Positions 26,817 through 35,920 of a DNA stretch of 64,000 nt are shown here, one piece after another. Numbering within the stretch: the first letter of the stretch is position 1; each line of letters starts with the position of its first letter. Below the pieces are notes generated by a model that had not been told where the DNA came from, ran no database searches, and worked only from the letters and a program-made list of their open reading frames with translations. A program made the translations under genes and the position numbers. Source of the stretch: an uncultured Pseudomonadota bacterium (GTDB lineage Bacteria; Pseudomonadota; Alphaproteobacteria; RF32; CAG-239); the NCBI GenBank assembly GCA_902495305.1, contig CABUWG010000003.1, positions 1-64,000 of the forward strand, read 5' to 3'.

Positions 26817-27971
26817 ATGTCATCCAACAGCAGATTATATATATCGACAATTCTTTTCAGCGGCATGCTCTTCAACGCCGCATCGGCTCAGGCTATTGAA
26901 ACCAAAGCCAAAAACCTCATCTTGATGGATTATGAAACCGGACAGGTTTTAACCGCCAAAGACGCCCAGAGAATGATTCCTCCGGCCTCCATGAGCAAGC
27001 TGATGACGATTTATATGGTCTTTGAAAAAATAAAAGACGGCTCCTTGTCTTTGGATGACACTTTCACTGTCAGCGAAAACGCCTGGCGCAAAGGCGGTGC
27101 CGCCAGCGGCAGCTCGACAATGTTCCTCTCAATCGGCGAAAAAGTACGGGTTGAAGACCTGATTAAAGGCATGATTATCCAATCCGGCAATGACGCCTGT
27201 ATTGTTGCCGCCGAAAATCTGGCCGGCAGCGAAGAAGACTTTGCGGCGGAGATGAACAAAAAAGCGCGGGCTTTGGGCTTAAATAACAGTTCCTTTGCCA
27301 ACGCAACCGGCTGGCCGCATCCGGATCAGCGAATGTCCGTGGAAGATCTGGCCAAATTGGCTCGTCGCCTGATTTCCGAATTTCCGGAATACTACCATAT
27401 TTTCTCCGAAAAGAATTTTATGCATAACAACATCCGTCAGGGCAACCGTAATCCCTTGTTGTATTCCATGCCCTATGCCGACGGCCTGAAAACCGGACAT
27501 ACCGAGGAAGCCGGCTTTGGTCTGGTGGGGTCGGCCAAAAAAGACAACCGCCGCCTGATCAGCGTTATGGCCGGCTTAAAGAGCAACAAAGAACGCTCGG
27601 AAGAAGCCGAAAAAATCATGAACTGGGGCTTTAGGGAATTTGACAATTATACCATGTTGCAGCCCGGAACAAAAGTTGCAGAACTTCCGGTCTGGTTCGG
27701 CGATGACCAAAACGTCGGCCTGCTGGTAAGAGAAAAAGTCCGCCGGACATTACAAAAAAATCAGGTAAACAAAGTCAAAATGACGGCTGTTTATGACAAA
27801 CCGGTACAAGCGCCGATTAAAAAGGGCGACCAACTGGGTATTGTAAAAATTGAAATTCCGGGACAACCGGCAACCGAGATTCCTTTGGTCGCGGATAAAG
27901 ATGTCGGCAAACTGGGCTTCTTTGGCAAAATTGCCGAAAACTTTCGCTATCTGTTGTTTGGAAAGAATTAA
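26817..27971 (+). CDS. D-alanyl-D-alanine carboxypeptidase (PBP5/6 family)
   Basis: This periplasmic penicillin-binding protein removes the terminal D-Ala from peptidoglycan pentapeptides. The 384-residue protein has a signal peptide ending SAQA and the serine peptidase S11 motifs: SxxK as S58-M-S-K61, SxN as S123-G-N125 and KTG at 225-227. A C-terminal beta-rich domain (about residues 270-355) follows and ends with a hydrophobic, basic amphipathic anchor (FGKIAENFRYLLFGKN). ATG 26817 has AAAGG upstream; a longer frame into rlpA is not supported. Its stop overlaps the tmk start by one base. Confidence 0.95.
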   Translation: MSSNSRLYISTILFSGMLFNAASAQAIETKAKNLILMDYETGQVLTAKDAQRMIPPASMSKLMTIYMVFEKIKDGSLSLDDTFTVSENAWRKGGAASGSSTMFLSIGEKVRVEDLIKGMIIQSGNDACIVAAENLAGSEEDFAAEMNKKARALGLNNSSFANATGWPHPDQRMSVEDLAKLARRLISEFPEYYHIFSEKNFMHNNIRQGNRNPLLYSMPYADGLKTGHTEEAGFGLVGSAKKDNRRLISVMAGLKSNKERSEEAEKIMNWGFREFDNYTMLQPGTKVAELPVWFGDDQNVGLLVREKVRRTLQKNQVNKVKMTAVYDKPVQAPIKKGDQLGIVKIEIPGQPATEIPLVADKDVGKLGFFGKIAENFRYLLFGKN

Positions 27972-28639
27972 TGAGGAACAAAAAAGGACTGTTCATTACT
28001 TTTGAAGGCGGTGAAGGGACCGGAAAATCCACCCAGCTCCGAATGTTGGCGGAATCTTTACGGAAAGCGGGCATTGCTACGGTCACCACCAAAGAACCGG
28101 GCGGAACGGAAGTCGGACAGGATCTGCGCCGTATTTTGGTAACCGGCGACAAAGACAAATGTGACGCCGTAGCCGAAGCCTTGTTATATTATGCCGACCG
28201 TCGTATCCATCTGACCAACAAAATCTGGCCTGCATTGGAAGACGGAAGCTGGGTCTTGAGTGACCGTTTTGCCGATTCTACCGTGGCTTATCAGTATTAC
28301 GGCTACAACAAACGCATTTCCATGAAAATGTTGGACGATCTGTATAAAATGGTTGTCGGTGACTTTAAGCCGGATTTGACCATTATTCTGGACATTGATC
28401 CTCAAATCGGTCTGGCTCGTTCAATGGCAAAATCTCAAACCATGGCCGTCAAAGAAACCAGACACGAGAGCAGGGGGCTGGAATTTCATAACAATTTGCG
28501 TGCCGGATACCTTGAACTGGCCGCACGGGAACCGCAGCGCTTTGCGGTTTTGAATGCCGATAAAAGCATTGCGGAACTGCATGAAGACATAAAAGAACTT
28601 GTAAGTGAAAGATTTAAGGTCAACCTATGTCAGAAATAG
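27971..28639 (+). CDS. tmk: thymidylate kinase
   Basis: Tmk phosphorylates dTMP to dTDP in the cytoplasm. The 222-residue protein has the P-loop EGGEGTGKST at residues 12-21, the DR(F/Y) motif in LSDRFADSTVAYQYYG, and the lid region ARSMAKSQTMAVKETRHES. The lid is somewhat longer than in E. coli and contains no obvious Arg-rich LID pattern of the type II enzymes. The ATG overlaps the previous stop by one base, and the tail overlaps holB by 13 bases, so the operon is tightly packed. Confidence 0.95.
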   Translation: MRNKKGLFITFEGGEGTGKSTQLRMLAESLRKAGIATVTTKEPGGTEVGQDLRRILVTGDKDKCDAVAEALLYYADRRIHLTNKIWPALEDGSWVLSDRFADSTVAYQYYGYNKRISMKMLDDLYKMVVGDFKPDLTIILDIDPQIGLARSMAKSQTMAVKETRHESRGLEFHNNLRAGYLELAAREPQRFAVLNADKSIAELHEDIKELVSERFKVNLCQK

Positions 28640-29685
28640 AAGAAGCATATATCACGCCTAAAAACAATGCTTATCTGCTTGGCCATGAAGAAGCCGAAAA
28701 ATTTCTGCTTGACGCCTGGAAAAACAATTCCCTGCACAATTCCTGGCTTTTTTCCGGCATAGAGGGAATTGGCAAAGCCACGCTTGCCTACAAGTTCGCC
28801 CGTTTTCTGCTGAGTGCAAACCCTGCGCAAAAAGAGCAATATGCTTCTTTGGACACCTTGCCGGACACACCGGTTTTCAAGCTTGTTGCCAACAATTCTC
28901 ATCCTGACCTGAAAATTATTGAAAGAGATTATACCGACACCGATCGCAAAAAAATACTAAAAGCCATAAAAGACGGCGAACAATTGTCGGAAGAAGAACT
29001 TCAGGGCTTAAAACGTTCGGCCTTTATCAGGGTGGATGACGTCCGTACCATTAACGAATTCTTGTCCAAACGCTCGTCTCAGGACGGCTGGCGGGTCGTA
29101 ATTGTTGACAGCATTGACGACATGAACGCCTCCAGTGCCAACGCTATTTTAAAGATTTTGGAAGAACCGCCATACAAAACCGTTCTGATGCTCATCAGCC
29201 ATAACCCGAACCGGCTGTTGCCGACCATAAAATCGCGCTGCGCCAAATTGAATCTGAAACCGCTGAAAGACGCCGAACTGGCCTCGCTGCTGCGCCGGTA
29301 TCGTCCGGAAATAAAAGAAAATGAAATCAAAGAACTCGTTGCAATCTGCTCGGGCAGCATCGGCAAGGCACTGAATTATGCCGACAACGGCGCGTTGGAA
29401 CGCTTTCATGAACTGGAAAAACTCGTTTCGTCCGGCAGCGCGTTTAAACTTTCGGAACTGCTGGCCTTTTGCGATAAAGCCGTGGCAAACGAAGACAGCT
29501 ATGAACTGACCAAAAGTCTGATACTCAAAATTATCCGCCAGTTGATGAAGCAAACGGGCAAGATTGAAGAAATTTCAGAGAGTTGGGACGAAACCTTAAA
29601 AATATTCAACGAAACCGAGGGTCTGAACCTTGATAAAAAACAGGCGCTCATTACTATTATCAGCAACTTGTGTAAGAGGATATAA
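28627..29685 (+). CDS. holB: DNA polymerase III delta-prime subunit
   Basis: The delta-prime subunit is part of the clamp loader. The 352-residue protein has the N-terminal AAA+ fold with a P-loop-like GIEGIGKAT near residue 45 and RVDDVRTINEFLS near 140. The conserved NAILKILEEPP is followed by the SRC motif in TIKSRCAKLNL. The region after the P-loop lacks the usual zinc-binding CxxCxxC and instead has a charged insertion (TDTDRKKILKAIKDGEQLSEE). In alphaproteobacteria metG often stands between holB and tatD; here tatD follows after one base. Confidence 0.9.
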   Translation: MSEIEEAYITPKNNAYLLGHEEAEKFLLDAWKNNSLHNSWLFSGIEGIGKATLAYKFARFLLSANPAQKEQYASLDTLPDTPVFKLVANNSHPDLKIIERDYTDTDRKKILKAIKDGEQLSEEELQGLKRSAFIRVDDVRTINEFLSKRSSQDGWRVVIVDSIDDMNASSANAILKILEEPPYKTVLMLISHNPNRLLPTIKSRCAKLNLKPLKDAELASLLRRYRPEIKENEIKELVAICSGSIGKALNYADNGALERFHELEKLVSSGSAFKLSELLAFCDKAVANEDSYELTKSLILKIIRQLMKQTGKIEEISESWDETLKIFNETEGLNLDKKQALITIISNLCKRI

Positions 29686-29686
29686 A

Positions 29687-30481
29687 ATGTTAATCGACAG
29701 TCACTGTCACTTGGATTTTAACGATTTTGAAGAAGACTTTGAAGACATATTGGCTCGTGCCCGCGAAAACGGCGTAACGGCCATGTTGAATGCCGGCAAC
29801 AATATCGGCGAACTGGACAACCAGTTGAAAATTTCTGAAAAATATCCTTTTATCTACACGGCTGTCGGTGTTCATCCGCACAATGCCGCCGAATATCCCG
29901 ATGTCAAAGCCGAAGATTTTATTGAAAAATCGGCCCACAAAAAAATTGTCGGTATAGGTGAATGCGGTTTGGATTATTACTACGACTACTCTCCCAAAGA
30001 CGTTCAGCAAAAAGTCTTTATTGAACAGATAAAAGCCTCACAACAGACCGGACTGCCGCTGATTATTCATACCAGAGACGCTGACGATGACACAATCTCC
30101 ATTTTGGGCGACTACTACAGGAAAACGCCTTTTACCGGAGAAATCCATTGCTTCTCGACATCTAAAAAACTGGCCGATTTTGCACTTTCTATAGGATTTT
30201 ATATTTCCGCTTCGGGAATCATTACGTTCAACCGCTCGGCCGAACTGCGGGAAATTTTCAGGGAAATTCCGCTGGATCGCCTGCTTGTGGAAACAGATTC
30301 TCCTTTTCTTGCGCCCATTCCGCTGCGCGGCCGCCGCAATGAACCGTCTTTTGTCATTCATACCGCAGAAAAGCTGGCACAGCTGAAAGATATTTCTTTT
30401 GAAAAACTGGCGCAGATAACCTCGGACAATTTCTACCGCCTTTTCCGCAAGGCCAGTGATAAAGGGAGATACGAGTATTAA
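29687..30481 (+). CDS. tatD: TatD-family metal-dependent hydrolase
   Basis: TatD proteins are TIM-barrel metallo-nucleases with 3'-5' exonuclease activity. The 264-residue protein has all family signatures: LIDSHCHLDF at the start with two metal ligands, GVHPHNA, GIGECGLDYYYDYSPKDVQQKVF, PLIIHTRDADDD, EIHCFS and LLVETDSPFLAPIPLRGRRNEPSFV. ATG 29687 follows AGAGGA; a longer frame inside holB is a shadow. It is followed directly by an MBL-fold gene, a standard alphaproteobacterial pair. Confidence 0.96.
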   Translation: MLIDSHCHLDFNDFEEDFEDILARARENGVTAMLNAGNNIGELDNQLKISEKYPFIYTAVGVHPHNAAEYPDVKAEDFIEKSAHKKIVGIGECGLDYYYDYSPKDVQQKVFIEQIKASQQTGLPLIIHTRDADDDTISILGDYYRKTPFTGEIHCFSTSKKLADFALSIGFYISASGIITFNRSAELREIFREIPLDRLLVETDSPFLAPIPLRGRRNEPSFVIHTAEKLAQLKDISFEKLAQITSDNFYRLFRKASDKGRYEY

Positions 30482-30482
30482 C

Positions 30483-31268
30483 ATGCGCAAGATTATCTTT
30501 TTGGGTAGCGGCGCTGCACCTGGAGTTCCGTCTTTATGCTGTGGCTTTGGCGATTGTGACCCGCACAATCCCAAAAACATCCGCACCCGCACATCAACTT
30601 ATCTGGAATATGACGGCGTCCGCTTGTTGATTGACACCTCTCCCGATTTAAGGCTCCAGCTGATACAAAACAATATTCGCAGTCTTGACGGCGTATTGTA
30701 TACCCACGTGCATGCCGACCACCTGCACGGCATAGACGAACTGCGGGAGATCAACCGCATCACCGGAAAAAGCCTGAACTACTATGCTACGGAATTCAGC
30801 AATACGCATATTGAAGAGCGCTTTTCTTACCTGATTGCCCAAAAGCAGAAAAGTTGCGACGTCATACGCCGTCCCAGCCTGATTTCCAACCTGATAACGG
30901 TCAATCAGCCGTTTTTTATCAAAGGCCTGAAAATCACGCCGCTAAAGCTTCTCGGCCATAATATTGAAAGTGTGGGCTATGCCTTTAACGACGGCGAACT
31001 TGTATACATTGCAGACTTCAAAACCCTTGACGACAGCGTGTTTGATATGATAAAAAGAAAACCTGCTTTGTTGGTAATGCCGTTAACAACGCCTTACGGC
31101 CAGCAGTTTCACGCCGGACTGGACGAAGTAACCGCTTACATTGAACAAATAAAGCCGGAAAAAGCCGTTCTCAACCATATGGCATCAGAATGCGATTACG
31201 AAGCCGTCAGGGCATCAACACCGGAAAATACAGAACCGGCTTATGACAATCTGAGTATAGAATTTTAG
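30483..31268 (+). CDS. MBL-fold metallo-hydrolase (PhnP-like)
   Basis: The 261-residue protein is a metallo-beta-lactamase-fold phosphodiesterase. It shows FLGSGAAPGVPSLCC at the start with three cysteines (CC and GDCDP) in the place where PhnP-like enzymes bind a structural zinc, the metal motif THVHADHLHGIDELR and later LKLLGHN and LNHMASECD. The family acts on cyclic or ribose phosphodiesters; the substrate here is not known. ATG 30483 was chosen over a GTG at 30456, which overlaps tatD. Confidence 0.88.
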   Translation: MRKIIFLGSGAAPGVPSLCCGFGDCDPHNPKNIRTRTSTYLEYDGVRLLIDTSPDLRLQLIQNNIRSLDGVLYTHVHADHLHGIDELREINRITGKSLNYYATEFSNTHIEERFSYLIAQKQKSCDVIRRPSLISNLITVNQPFFIKGLKITPLKLLGHNIESVGYAFNDGELVYIADFKTLDDSVFDMIKRKPALLVMPLTTPYGQQFHAGLDEVTAYIEQIKPEKAVLNHMASECDYEAVRASTPENTEPAYDNLSIEF

Positions 31269-31287
31269 AAGAAAGGGTGAATCAAAC

Positions 31288-32148
31288 ATGTTATGCATCT
31301 ATCATATTGCTGACCACGACGGAAAAGGCTCTGCCGGCATTGTCCGCAGCAAATATCCCAATGCCGAATTCTGCGGTTTCAATCATGACATGGAAATCCC
31401 CTATGATAAGATAAAAGCGCATGACGATATCGTTATCTGCGATATTGCTCTGCCTGTTGAATACATGTTTGAACTCAACAAGACCAAAAATCTGACATGG
31501 ATTGATCACCATATTTCAGTCATCAAGGAATATGAACAGCTGATGGCCGACGGCAAACATACCGCCATAAAAGGCCTGCGCCGCGTCGGAACAGCCGCGA
31601 TGGTGCTGACTTGGGAATATTTTTATCCAGATCAGCCGGTGCCGGAAGGCATCAGGCTTCTCGGGCTGAATGATCTTTTTGACTTGAAAGACCCGCGCGT
31701 CCGCCCGTTTGAATACGCAATCCAGTCACTGGGCGTCAATCGTCCGACCGACAAAATCTGGCAGCAGCTGATAAATAATGAAGTTGATATAAATGAAATG
31801 GTCAAAAAAGGCGAGGGCATCCTATCTTGGATTAAAATCCGCAACTACCGTCTGGTACGCACGCTGGCTTTTGAAAGCAGCTACATGGGATACCGCTGTA
31901 TCTGCGCCAATATGCCGCAAGGTTACTCTGAGTTTTTTGATTCCCTTGACAACCTCGATGATTATGATGTCATGATTAACTTTTATATGGATAAAAAGAA
32001 CAACTGGAAAATGACATTTTATTCCGAAAAAGATATTGATGTCTCCAAGATTGCCGAAAGTTTTGGCGGCGGCGGACATTTCCATGCCGCGGGAGCCTCC
32101 AGCCTGCGCAAACTTCCCGAGTTTTTGGCTTCCGGCATAAAGAAATAG
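31288..32148 (+). CDS. DHH/DHHA1-family phosphoesterase
   Basis: The 286-residue cytoplasmic protein has the DHH superfamily motifs HIADHDGKGSAGI at the start, VICDIALP, and the IDHH metal-binding core in LTWIDHHISVIKEY. It ends with a DHHA1 motif (GGGGHFHAAGASS). Such enzymes degrade short oligonucleotides or cyclic dinucleotides, or hydrolyse other phosphodiesters. The protein is of the short stand-alone type without CBS or RecJ extensions. It follows the MBL-fold gene after 19 bases with an AAAGGG ribosome site, so another phosphodiesterase in the same run is plausible. Confidence 0.88.
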   Translation: MLCIYHIADHDGKGSAGIVRSKYPNAEFCGFNHDMEIPYDKIKAHDDIVICDIALPVEYMFELNKTKNLTWIDHHISVIKEYEQLMADGKHTAIKGLRRVGTAAMVLTWEYFYPDQPVPEGIRLLGLNDLFDLKDPRVRPFEYAIQSLGVNRPTDKIWQQLINNEVDINEMVKKGEGILSWIKIRNYRLVRTLAFESSYMGYRCICANMPQGYSEFFDSLDNLDDYDVMINFYMDKKNNWKMTFYSEKDIDVSKIAESFGGGGHFHAAGASSLRKLPEFLASGIKK

Positions 32149-32214
32149 TTTTAATTGAAAACCCGCTTTTTCTCCTTATATATGATTTAACCGTCATATT
32201 AAGGAGAAAATTTT

Positions 32215-33375
32215 ATGCATTTTGAATATTATATGCCCACGCGCCTGATTTTTGGCCGTGGCCGCTTAAAAGAACTCTCTCATTATCCTTTCCCCGGCAG
32301 CAAGGCCTTAATCCTGATTACGCAGGGGCAGTCCATGCGCAACCTCGGATACCTTGGAGCTATTCTGAAAATATTGGAAGAAACAGGCATTGAAACAGCC
32401 GTCTATGACAGGGTGCCGCCCAATCCGTCAGACGCTCAGGTTATGGAAGCGGCAGAATTTGCCCGCAATGAAAAATGCGATATGCTGATCGGCCTCGGCG
32501 GCGGCAGCGCAATAGACACGGCCAAAGCAGCTGCCATTATGGTCAATAATCCGGGAACTTATTGGGATTATGCCAAATTCGGCAAAGAAATAATGGAAAA
32601 AGTGCTGCCGGTAATTGCCATCCCGACAACGGCCGGAACCGGAACGGAAACCAATCAATGGTGCGTTATCTCCAATCACGAAACCAAAGAAAAAATCGCT
32701 TTCGGCAGTCCGTTGTCTTTTCCCGTTCTTGCTGTCGTCGACCCTGAACTCATGTTATCCGTACCGCCGCACTTAACCGCCTATCAGGGCATGGAAGCCT
32801 TTTTTCGTGCCGCAGAAGGCTATATGGCCAATGTTGCCAAACCAATAAGCGACTTATATGCTCTTGATACCATCAGAAGAATCTCACACTTTCTGCCGAT
32901 AGCCGTTGCCGACGGCACCAATTTGCAAGCCAGAGAAGAGATGTCCATCGCCGCCACACAGGCCGGCATTATTGCGGCGTTATCCGAATGTGCGGCAGAA
33001 TATTCCATTGATCACGCGCTCTCTGCTTATTATCCGCAATTGCCGCACGGAGCCGGCATGGTTGCCATGGCAATCCCTTATTTCAGCTTTTTATTGGAAA
33101 AAGAACGCAAAAAAGTAGAAGTCCGCTATGCTGATATGGCTCACGTCATGGGCTGGCCGGGAGAACAGCCGGAAGAGTTCGTTGATGCCTTAAAACTGCT
33201 TATCCGCGAAATCGGCATGAGTGATTTGCACCTTTCAAACTGGGGAATCACCCAACAGGAAGTCGATCTTCTCTCTGCCAATTCTTTTGCCGCCATGAGC
33301 TTTTTGTACAATACGGACTCGGAACAGCCTCTGCAAAACAATGCCGCCTGCGTTATCCGCAGCACGGTCAATTAA
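32215..33375 (+). CDS. iron-containing alcohol dehydrogenase family protein, altered metal site
   Basis: The 386-residue protein belongs to the group III (iron-dependent) alcohol dehydrogenases, with the NAD(P)-binding GLGGGSAIDTAKAA and IPTTAGTGTET motifs. In E. coli FucO the metal ligands are Asp196, His200, His263 and His277. At the matching positions this protein has Glu194 and Arg198 (in QGMEAFFRAAEGY), while the two later His residues appear kept (SIDHALSAYY and LPHGAG). The loss of a His ligand makes ordinary Fe/Zn-dependent activity doubtful. AAGGAGA precedes the ATG. It is a single gene between a short AT-rich leader and a strong terminator. Confidence 0.88.
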   Translation: MHFEYYMPTRLIFGRGRLKELSHYPFPGSKALILITQGQSMRNLGYLGAILKILEETGIETAVYDRVPPNPSDAQVMEAAEFARNEKCDMLIGLGGGSAIDTAKAAAIMVNNPGTYWDYAKFGKEIMEKVLPVIAIPTTAGTGTETNQWCVISNHETKEKIAFGSPLSFPVLAVVDPELMLSVPPHLTAYQGMEAFFRAAEGYMANVAKPISDLYALDTIRRISHFLPIAVADGTNLQAREEMSIAATQAGIIAALSECAAEYSIDHALSAYYPQLPHGAGMVAMAIPYFSFLLEKERKKVEVRYADMAHVMGWPGEQPEEFVDALKLLIREIGMSDLHLSNWGITQQEVDLLSANSFAAMSFLYNTDSEQPLQNNAACVIRSTVN

Positions 33376-33396
33376 GCGCCTGTCAGGCATAATCGG

Positions 33397-33424
33397 GGAA
33401 AGCCGGAAAGGCTTTCCTTTTTTA
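33397..33424 (+). terminator. terminator of the ADH-family gene
   Basis: GGAAAGCC and GGCTTTCC form an 8-bp stem with a 5-base loop, followed by a run of T. Confidence 0.9.
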
Positions 33425-33534
33425 TTATTTTTCCCGCTCATAACCTGATTTTTTTACTTGAGGTATTTCGATTCCCGTAGTAAAATCCGGACAAATGATT
33501 AACAACAATTTGCAGCCTTGCTCCGGCGCAAAAG

Positions 33535-34398
33535 ATGAAAGTGTTGAAAATGAGAAGAAGAGAGAATGACCGGATTGAACTGACCGGATTTCCAAAATAT
33601 CTGCATAAGTTTGTAATGTTCATAACCTTTCCGTTCCGCAAACCGGCAATCGTTATTCCGTTGCTGATTTTGGCATACCTCATTCCGACCTTTATCGGCG
33701 CCAAACCGGCCGAAGTCCACTTGTGGTATTATCACAAAATTACGGGATTGTTCAGCTCGGTTAAAGACAAAGTGCAGGATACCGGCAAAAACATCATTCC
33801 CGATGCCGTAAAAGATCTGGGCAAACAAACGATTGACACTTTCCGCGGCCGCGAAGACAATGCCGATAAAGTCGTAAACCTGCCGGAAAACAATCCGCAG
33901 GCCATTCGTCGTCAAATGTTTGAAAAAGCAAAAAACAATGAACCGGCCGCCCTTGACATCATGCAACAGCCGGATGACATCCGCATTGCACAGGTCGTCT
34001 CGCAGGAAGACGTTTCCGCTGCGGCTGACCCCAAACCCGTGACGCAACCGGTCTTGACGGAAGATACTAAAGAAAAGGCTCAAAAAAAGCTGGATTTGAT
34101 TTATCTTGTCACGCCGCAGGAATTCAACGGAGAAGCCCGTGTCCGCAATGCCAATGAAATCATCATTGACGGCAATACCATCTTTTTATTTGGCATTTAT
34201 GTCGACCCGACCTCAGCCAAAGGTCTTGAAGCCAAAACCTATCTGCAAAAACTCATTGAAGGAAGCACCGTCAAATGCATTGCCGAAGCCTATACCAAAC
34301 AAGGCTATGCCACGGCTTTGTGCTTTGCCAACGGCAAAAACCTCAATCACGAGATGGTTGACAGCGGTTATTCCAAAAACGTAGCTTTGGAAAGATAA
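33535..34398 (+). CDS. membrane-anchored protein with degenerate SNase-like domain
   Basis: The 287-residue protein has one transmembrane helix (about residues 40-58) after a basic cytoplasmic stretch, then a charged linker. A C-terminal domain (about residues 200-285) resembles staphylococcal nuclease: GEARVRNANEIIIDGNTIFLFGIYVDP, a Lys/Gly stretch, then VKCIAEAYTKQGYATALCF and NHEMVDSGY. The residues that catalyse DNA cleavage in the family (an Arg in the RLxGIDAPE loop, its Glu, and an Arg in the DRYGR loop) are not present at their places, so it is probably not a nuclease. It may bind a ligand or partner instead. The start could also be ATG 33550. trkH follows after four bases. Confidence 0.65.
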   Translation: MKVLKMRRRENDRIELTGFPKYLHKFVMFITFPFRKPAIVIPLLILAYLIPTFIGAKPAEVHLWYYHKITGLFSSVKDKVQDTGKNIIPDAVKDLGKQTIDTFRGREDNADKVVNLPENNPQAIRRQMFEKAKNNEPAALDIMQQPDDIRIAQVVSQEDVSAAADPKPVTQPVLTEDTKEKAQKKLDLIYLVTPQEFNGEARVRNANEIIIDGNTIFLFGIYVDPTSAKGLEAKTYLQKLIEGSTVKCIAEAYTKQGYATALCFANGKNLNHEMVDSGYSKNVALER

Positions 34399-34402
34399 CG
34401 CC

Positions 34403-35848
34403 ATGTGGCAGCCGGTTTTCATGGTCAGCGGCTTTTTCATGAGCATTATGGGGCTGGCTATGTTGATTCCCGCCGCCCTTGACATCTATGATACCGGCAG
34501 CAACTGGTCATATTTTCTCAATTCGTCAATAATTTCGCTTTTTCTCGGCGTTTCCTTGTTTTTGGCCAATCATACGGAAATCAAAAAACTCAGCCTGCAA
34601 CAGGGCTATCTTTTGACGGCCGGCAGCTGGATTTGTGTTATTGTTATCTCTGCCTTTCCTTTTGTGCAAACCGGCGTTTCTCATACTTTTGCCGATGCCT
34701 TGTTTGAATCTGCTTCCGGACTGACCGGAACCGGCGCCACAATTTTTGCCAATCTGGAAAAGCTTCCGCGTTCCGTCTTATTATGGCGCTCACTGCTTTG
34801 CGGGCTGGGCGGCGTAGGAATTGTGGTTTTTGCCATTGCCATGCTGCCGTTCTTAGGCATTGGCGGTATGCAGATTTTCCAGCATGAAAGTTCGGACTTT
34901 AATGACAAGCTGATGCCCAAACTCAGCTATCTGGCCAAAAGAATTATTTTTATCTATGCTCTCTTGCTCCTTTGCTGTTTTTTATCGTTAAGATTCTTCG
35001 GCATGAACTGGTTTGATGCCTTAAATCACGCACTGAGCACCGTTTCAACCTGCGGATTTTCCACCAAAGACAGCTCTATAGCTTTTTATGACAGTGCCAC
35101 CATAGATGCCGTCATTACCATATTCATGTTTTTAGGATCATTGCCGCTGACTTACTATTACGTTGTTATCATCAACAAAAACATCCATTCTTTGCGGGCG
35201 GCACAGGTTGCATTTTTCTTCAAATTGCTGGCATTTTACATTCTGGTAACCACGCTGTGGCTCTGGCTGTCGGATTACTATCCTGACTTTTGGACGGCGC
35301 TGCGCTTCGCTTCGTTTAATGTTGTGTCCGTAACCTCCACCACCGGCTATGCCTCAACCGACTATCTGCTTTGGGGTAACTTCAGCAGCGTTATTTTCCT
35401 GATATTCGCTTTAACCGGCGGCTGCACCGGCTCAACCACCGGTTCCATCAAAATCTTTCGCTGGCAGGTTGTGATTGCCTTTGTAAAAAAACACCTGATT
35501 TCAGCCGTCGAACCCAATCGCGTCGTTCCGGTCAAAATCGGCACGTTAACCAGCGACAGCAAAGTCGTTGCTTCGGTTTTTGTTTTTCTTTCGGCATATT
35601 TTTTCAGCATAATCATCCTGACCTGCCTTTTGGCTCTTGACGGCCTTGACTTTACCACGGCATTCAGTGCTGTTATCGCCTGCATTACCAATACCGGCCC
35701 CGGAATTGGTAATATCGTTGGTCCGGCCGGTAACTATAGTTCATTAAGTGAATACTGCAAATATATTCTTTCTTTCGCCATGCTGCTCGGCCGGCTGGAA
35801 ATCATGACAATTCTGGTCATCATGACCCGTAATTTCTGGAAACAATAA
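34403..35848 (+). CDS. trkH: Trk potassium uptake channel TrkH
   Basis: TrkH is the membrane pore for potassium uptake, gated by TrkA. The 481-residue protein has four M1-P-M2 repeats with selectivity-filter stretches ALFESASGLTGTGAT, HALSTVSTCGFSTKD, NVVSVTSTTGYAST and IACITNTGPGIG. The GGCTGSTTGSIKIFR loop that contacts TrkA is present. The gene lies 17 kb from trkA and is coupled to a degenerate SNase-like protein rather than to trkA. Confidence 0.95.
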   Translation: MWQPVFMVSGFFMSIMGLAMLIPAALDIYDTGSNWSYFLNSSIISLFLGVSLFLANHTEIKKLSLQQGYLLTAGSWICVIVISAFPFVQTGVSHTFADALFESASGLTGTGATIFANLEKLPRSVLLWRSLLCGLGGVGIVVFAIAMLPFLGIGGMQIFQHESSDFNDKLMPKLSYLAKRIIFIYALLLLCCFLSLRFFGMNWFDALNHALSTVSTCGFSTKDSSIAFYDSATIDAVITIFMFLGSLPLTYYYVVIINKNIHSLRAAQVAFFFKLLAFYILVTTLWLWLSDYYPDFWTALRFASFNVVSVTSTTGYASTDYLLWGNFSSVIFLIFALTGGCTGSTTGSIKIFRWQVVIAFVKKHLISAVEPNRVVPVKIGTLTSDSKVVASVFVFLSAYFFSIIILTCLLALDGLDFTTAFSAVIACITNTGPGIGNIVGPAGNYSSLSEYCKYILSFAMLLGRLEIMTILVIMTRNFWKQ

Positions 35849-35851
35849 AAA

Positions 35852-35880
35852 TTGACAAAAAACAAAAATAATGATAATTA
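35852..35880 (+). promoter_or_regulatory. promoter of the orphan gene at 35921
   Basis: TTGACA and TAATTA are separated by 17 bases, directly after the trkH stop and about 40 bases before the orphan start. Confidence 0.5.
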
Positions 35881-35920
35881 CTAATCTGAAAAATGATTAT
35901 TAATTTAAAATTCTATTATT

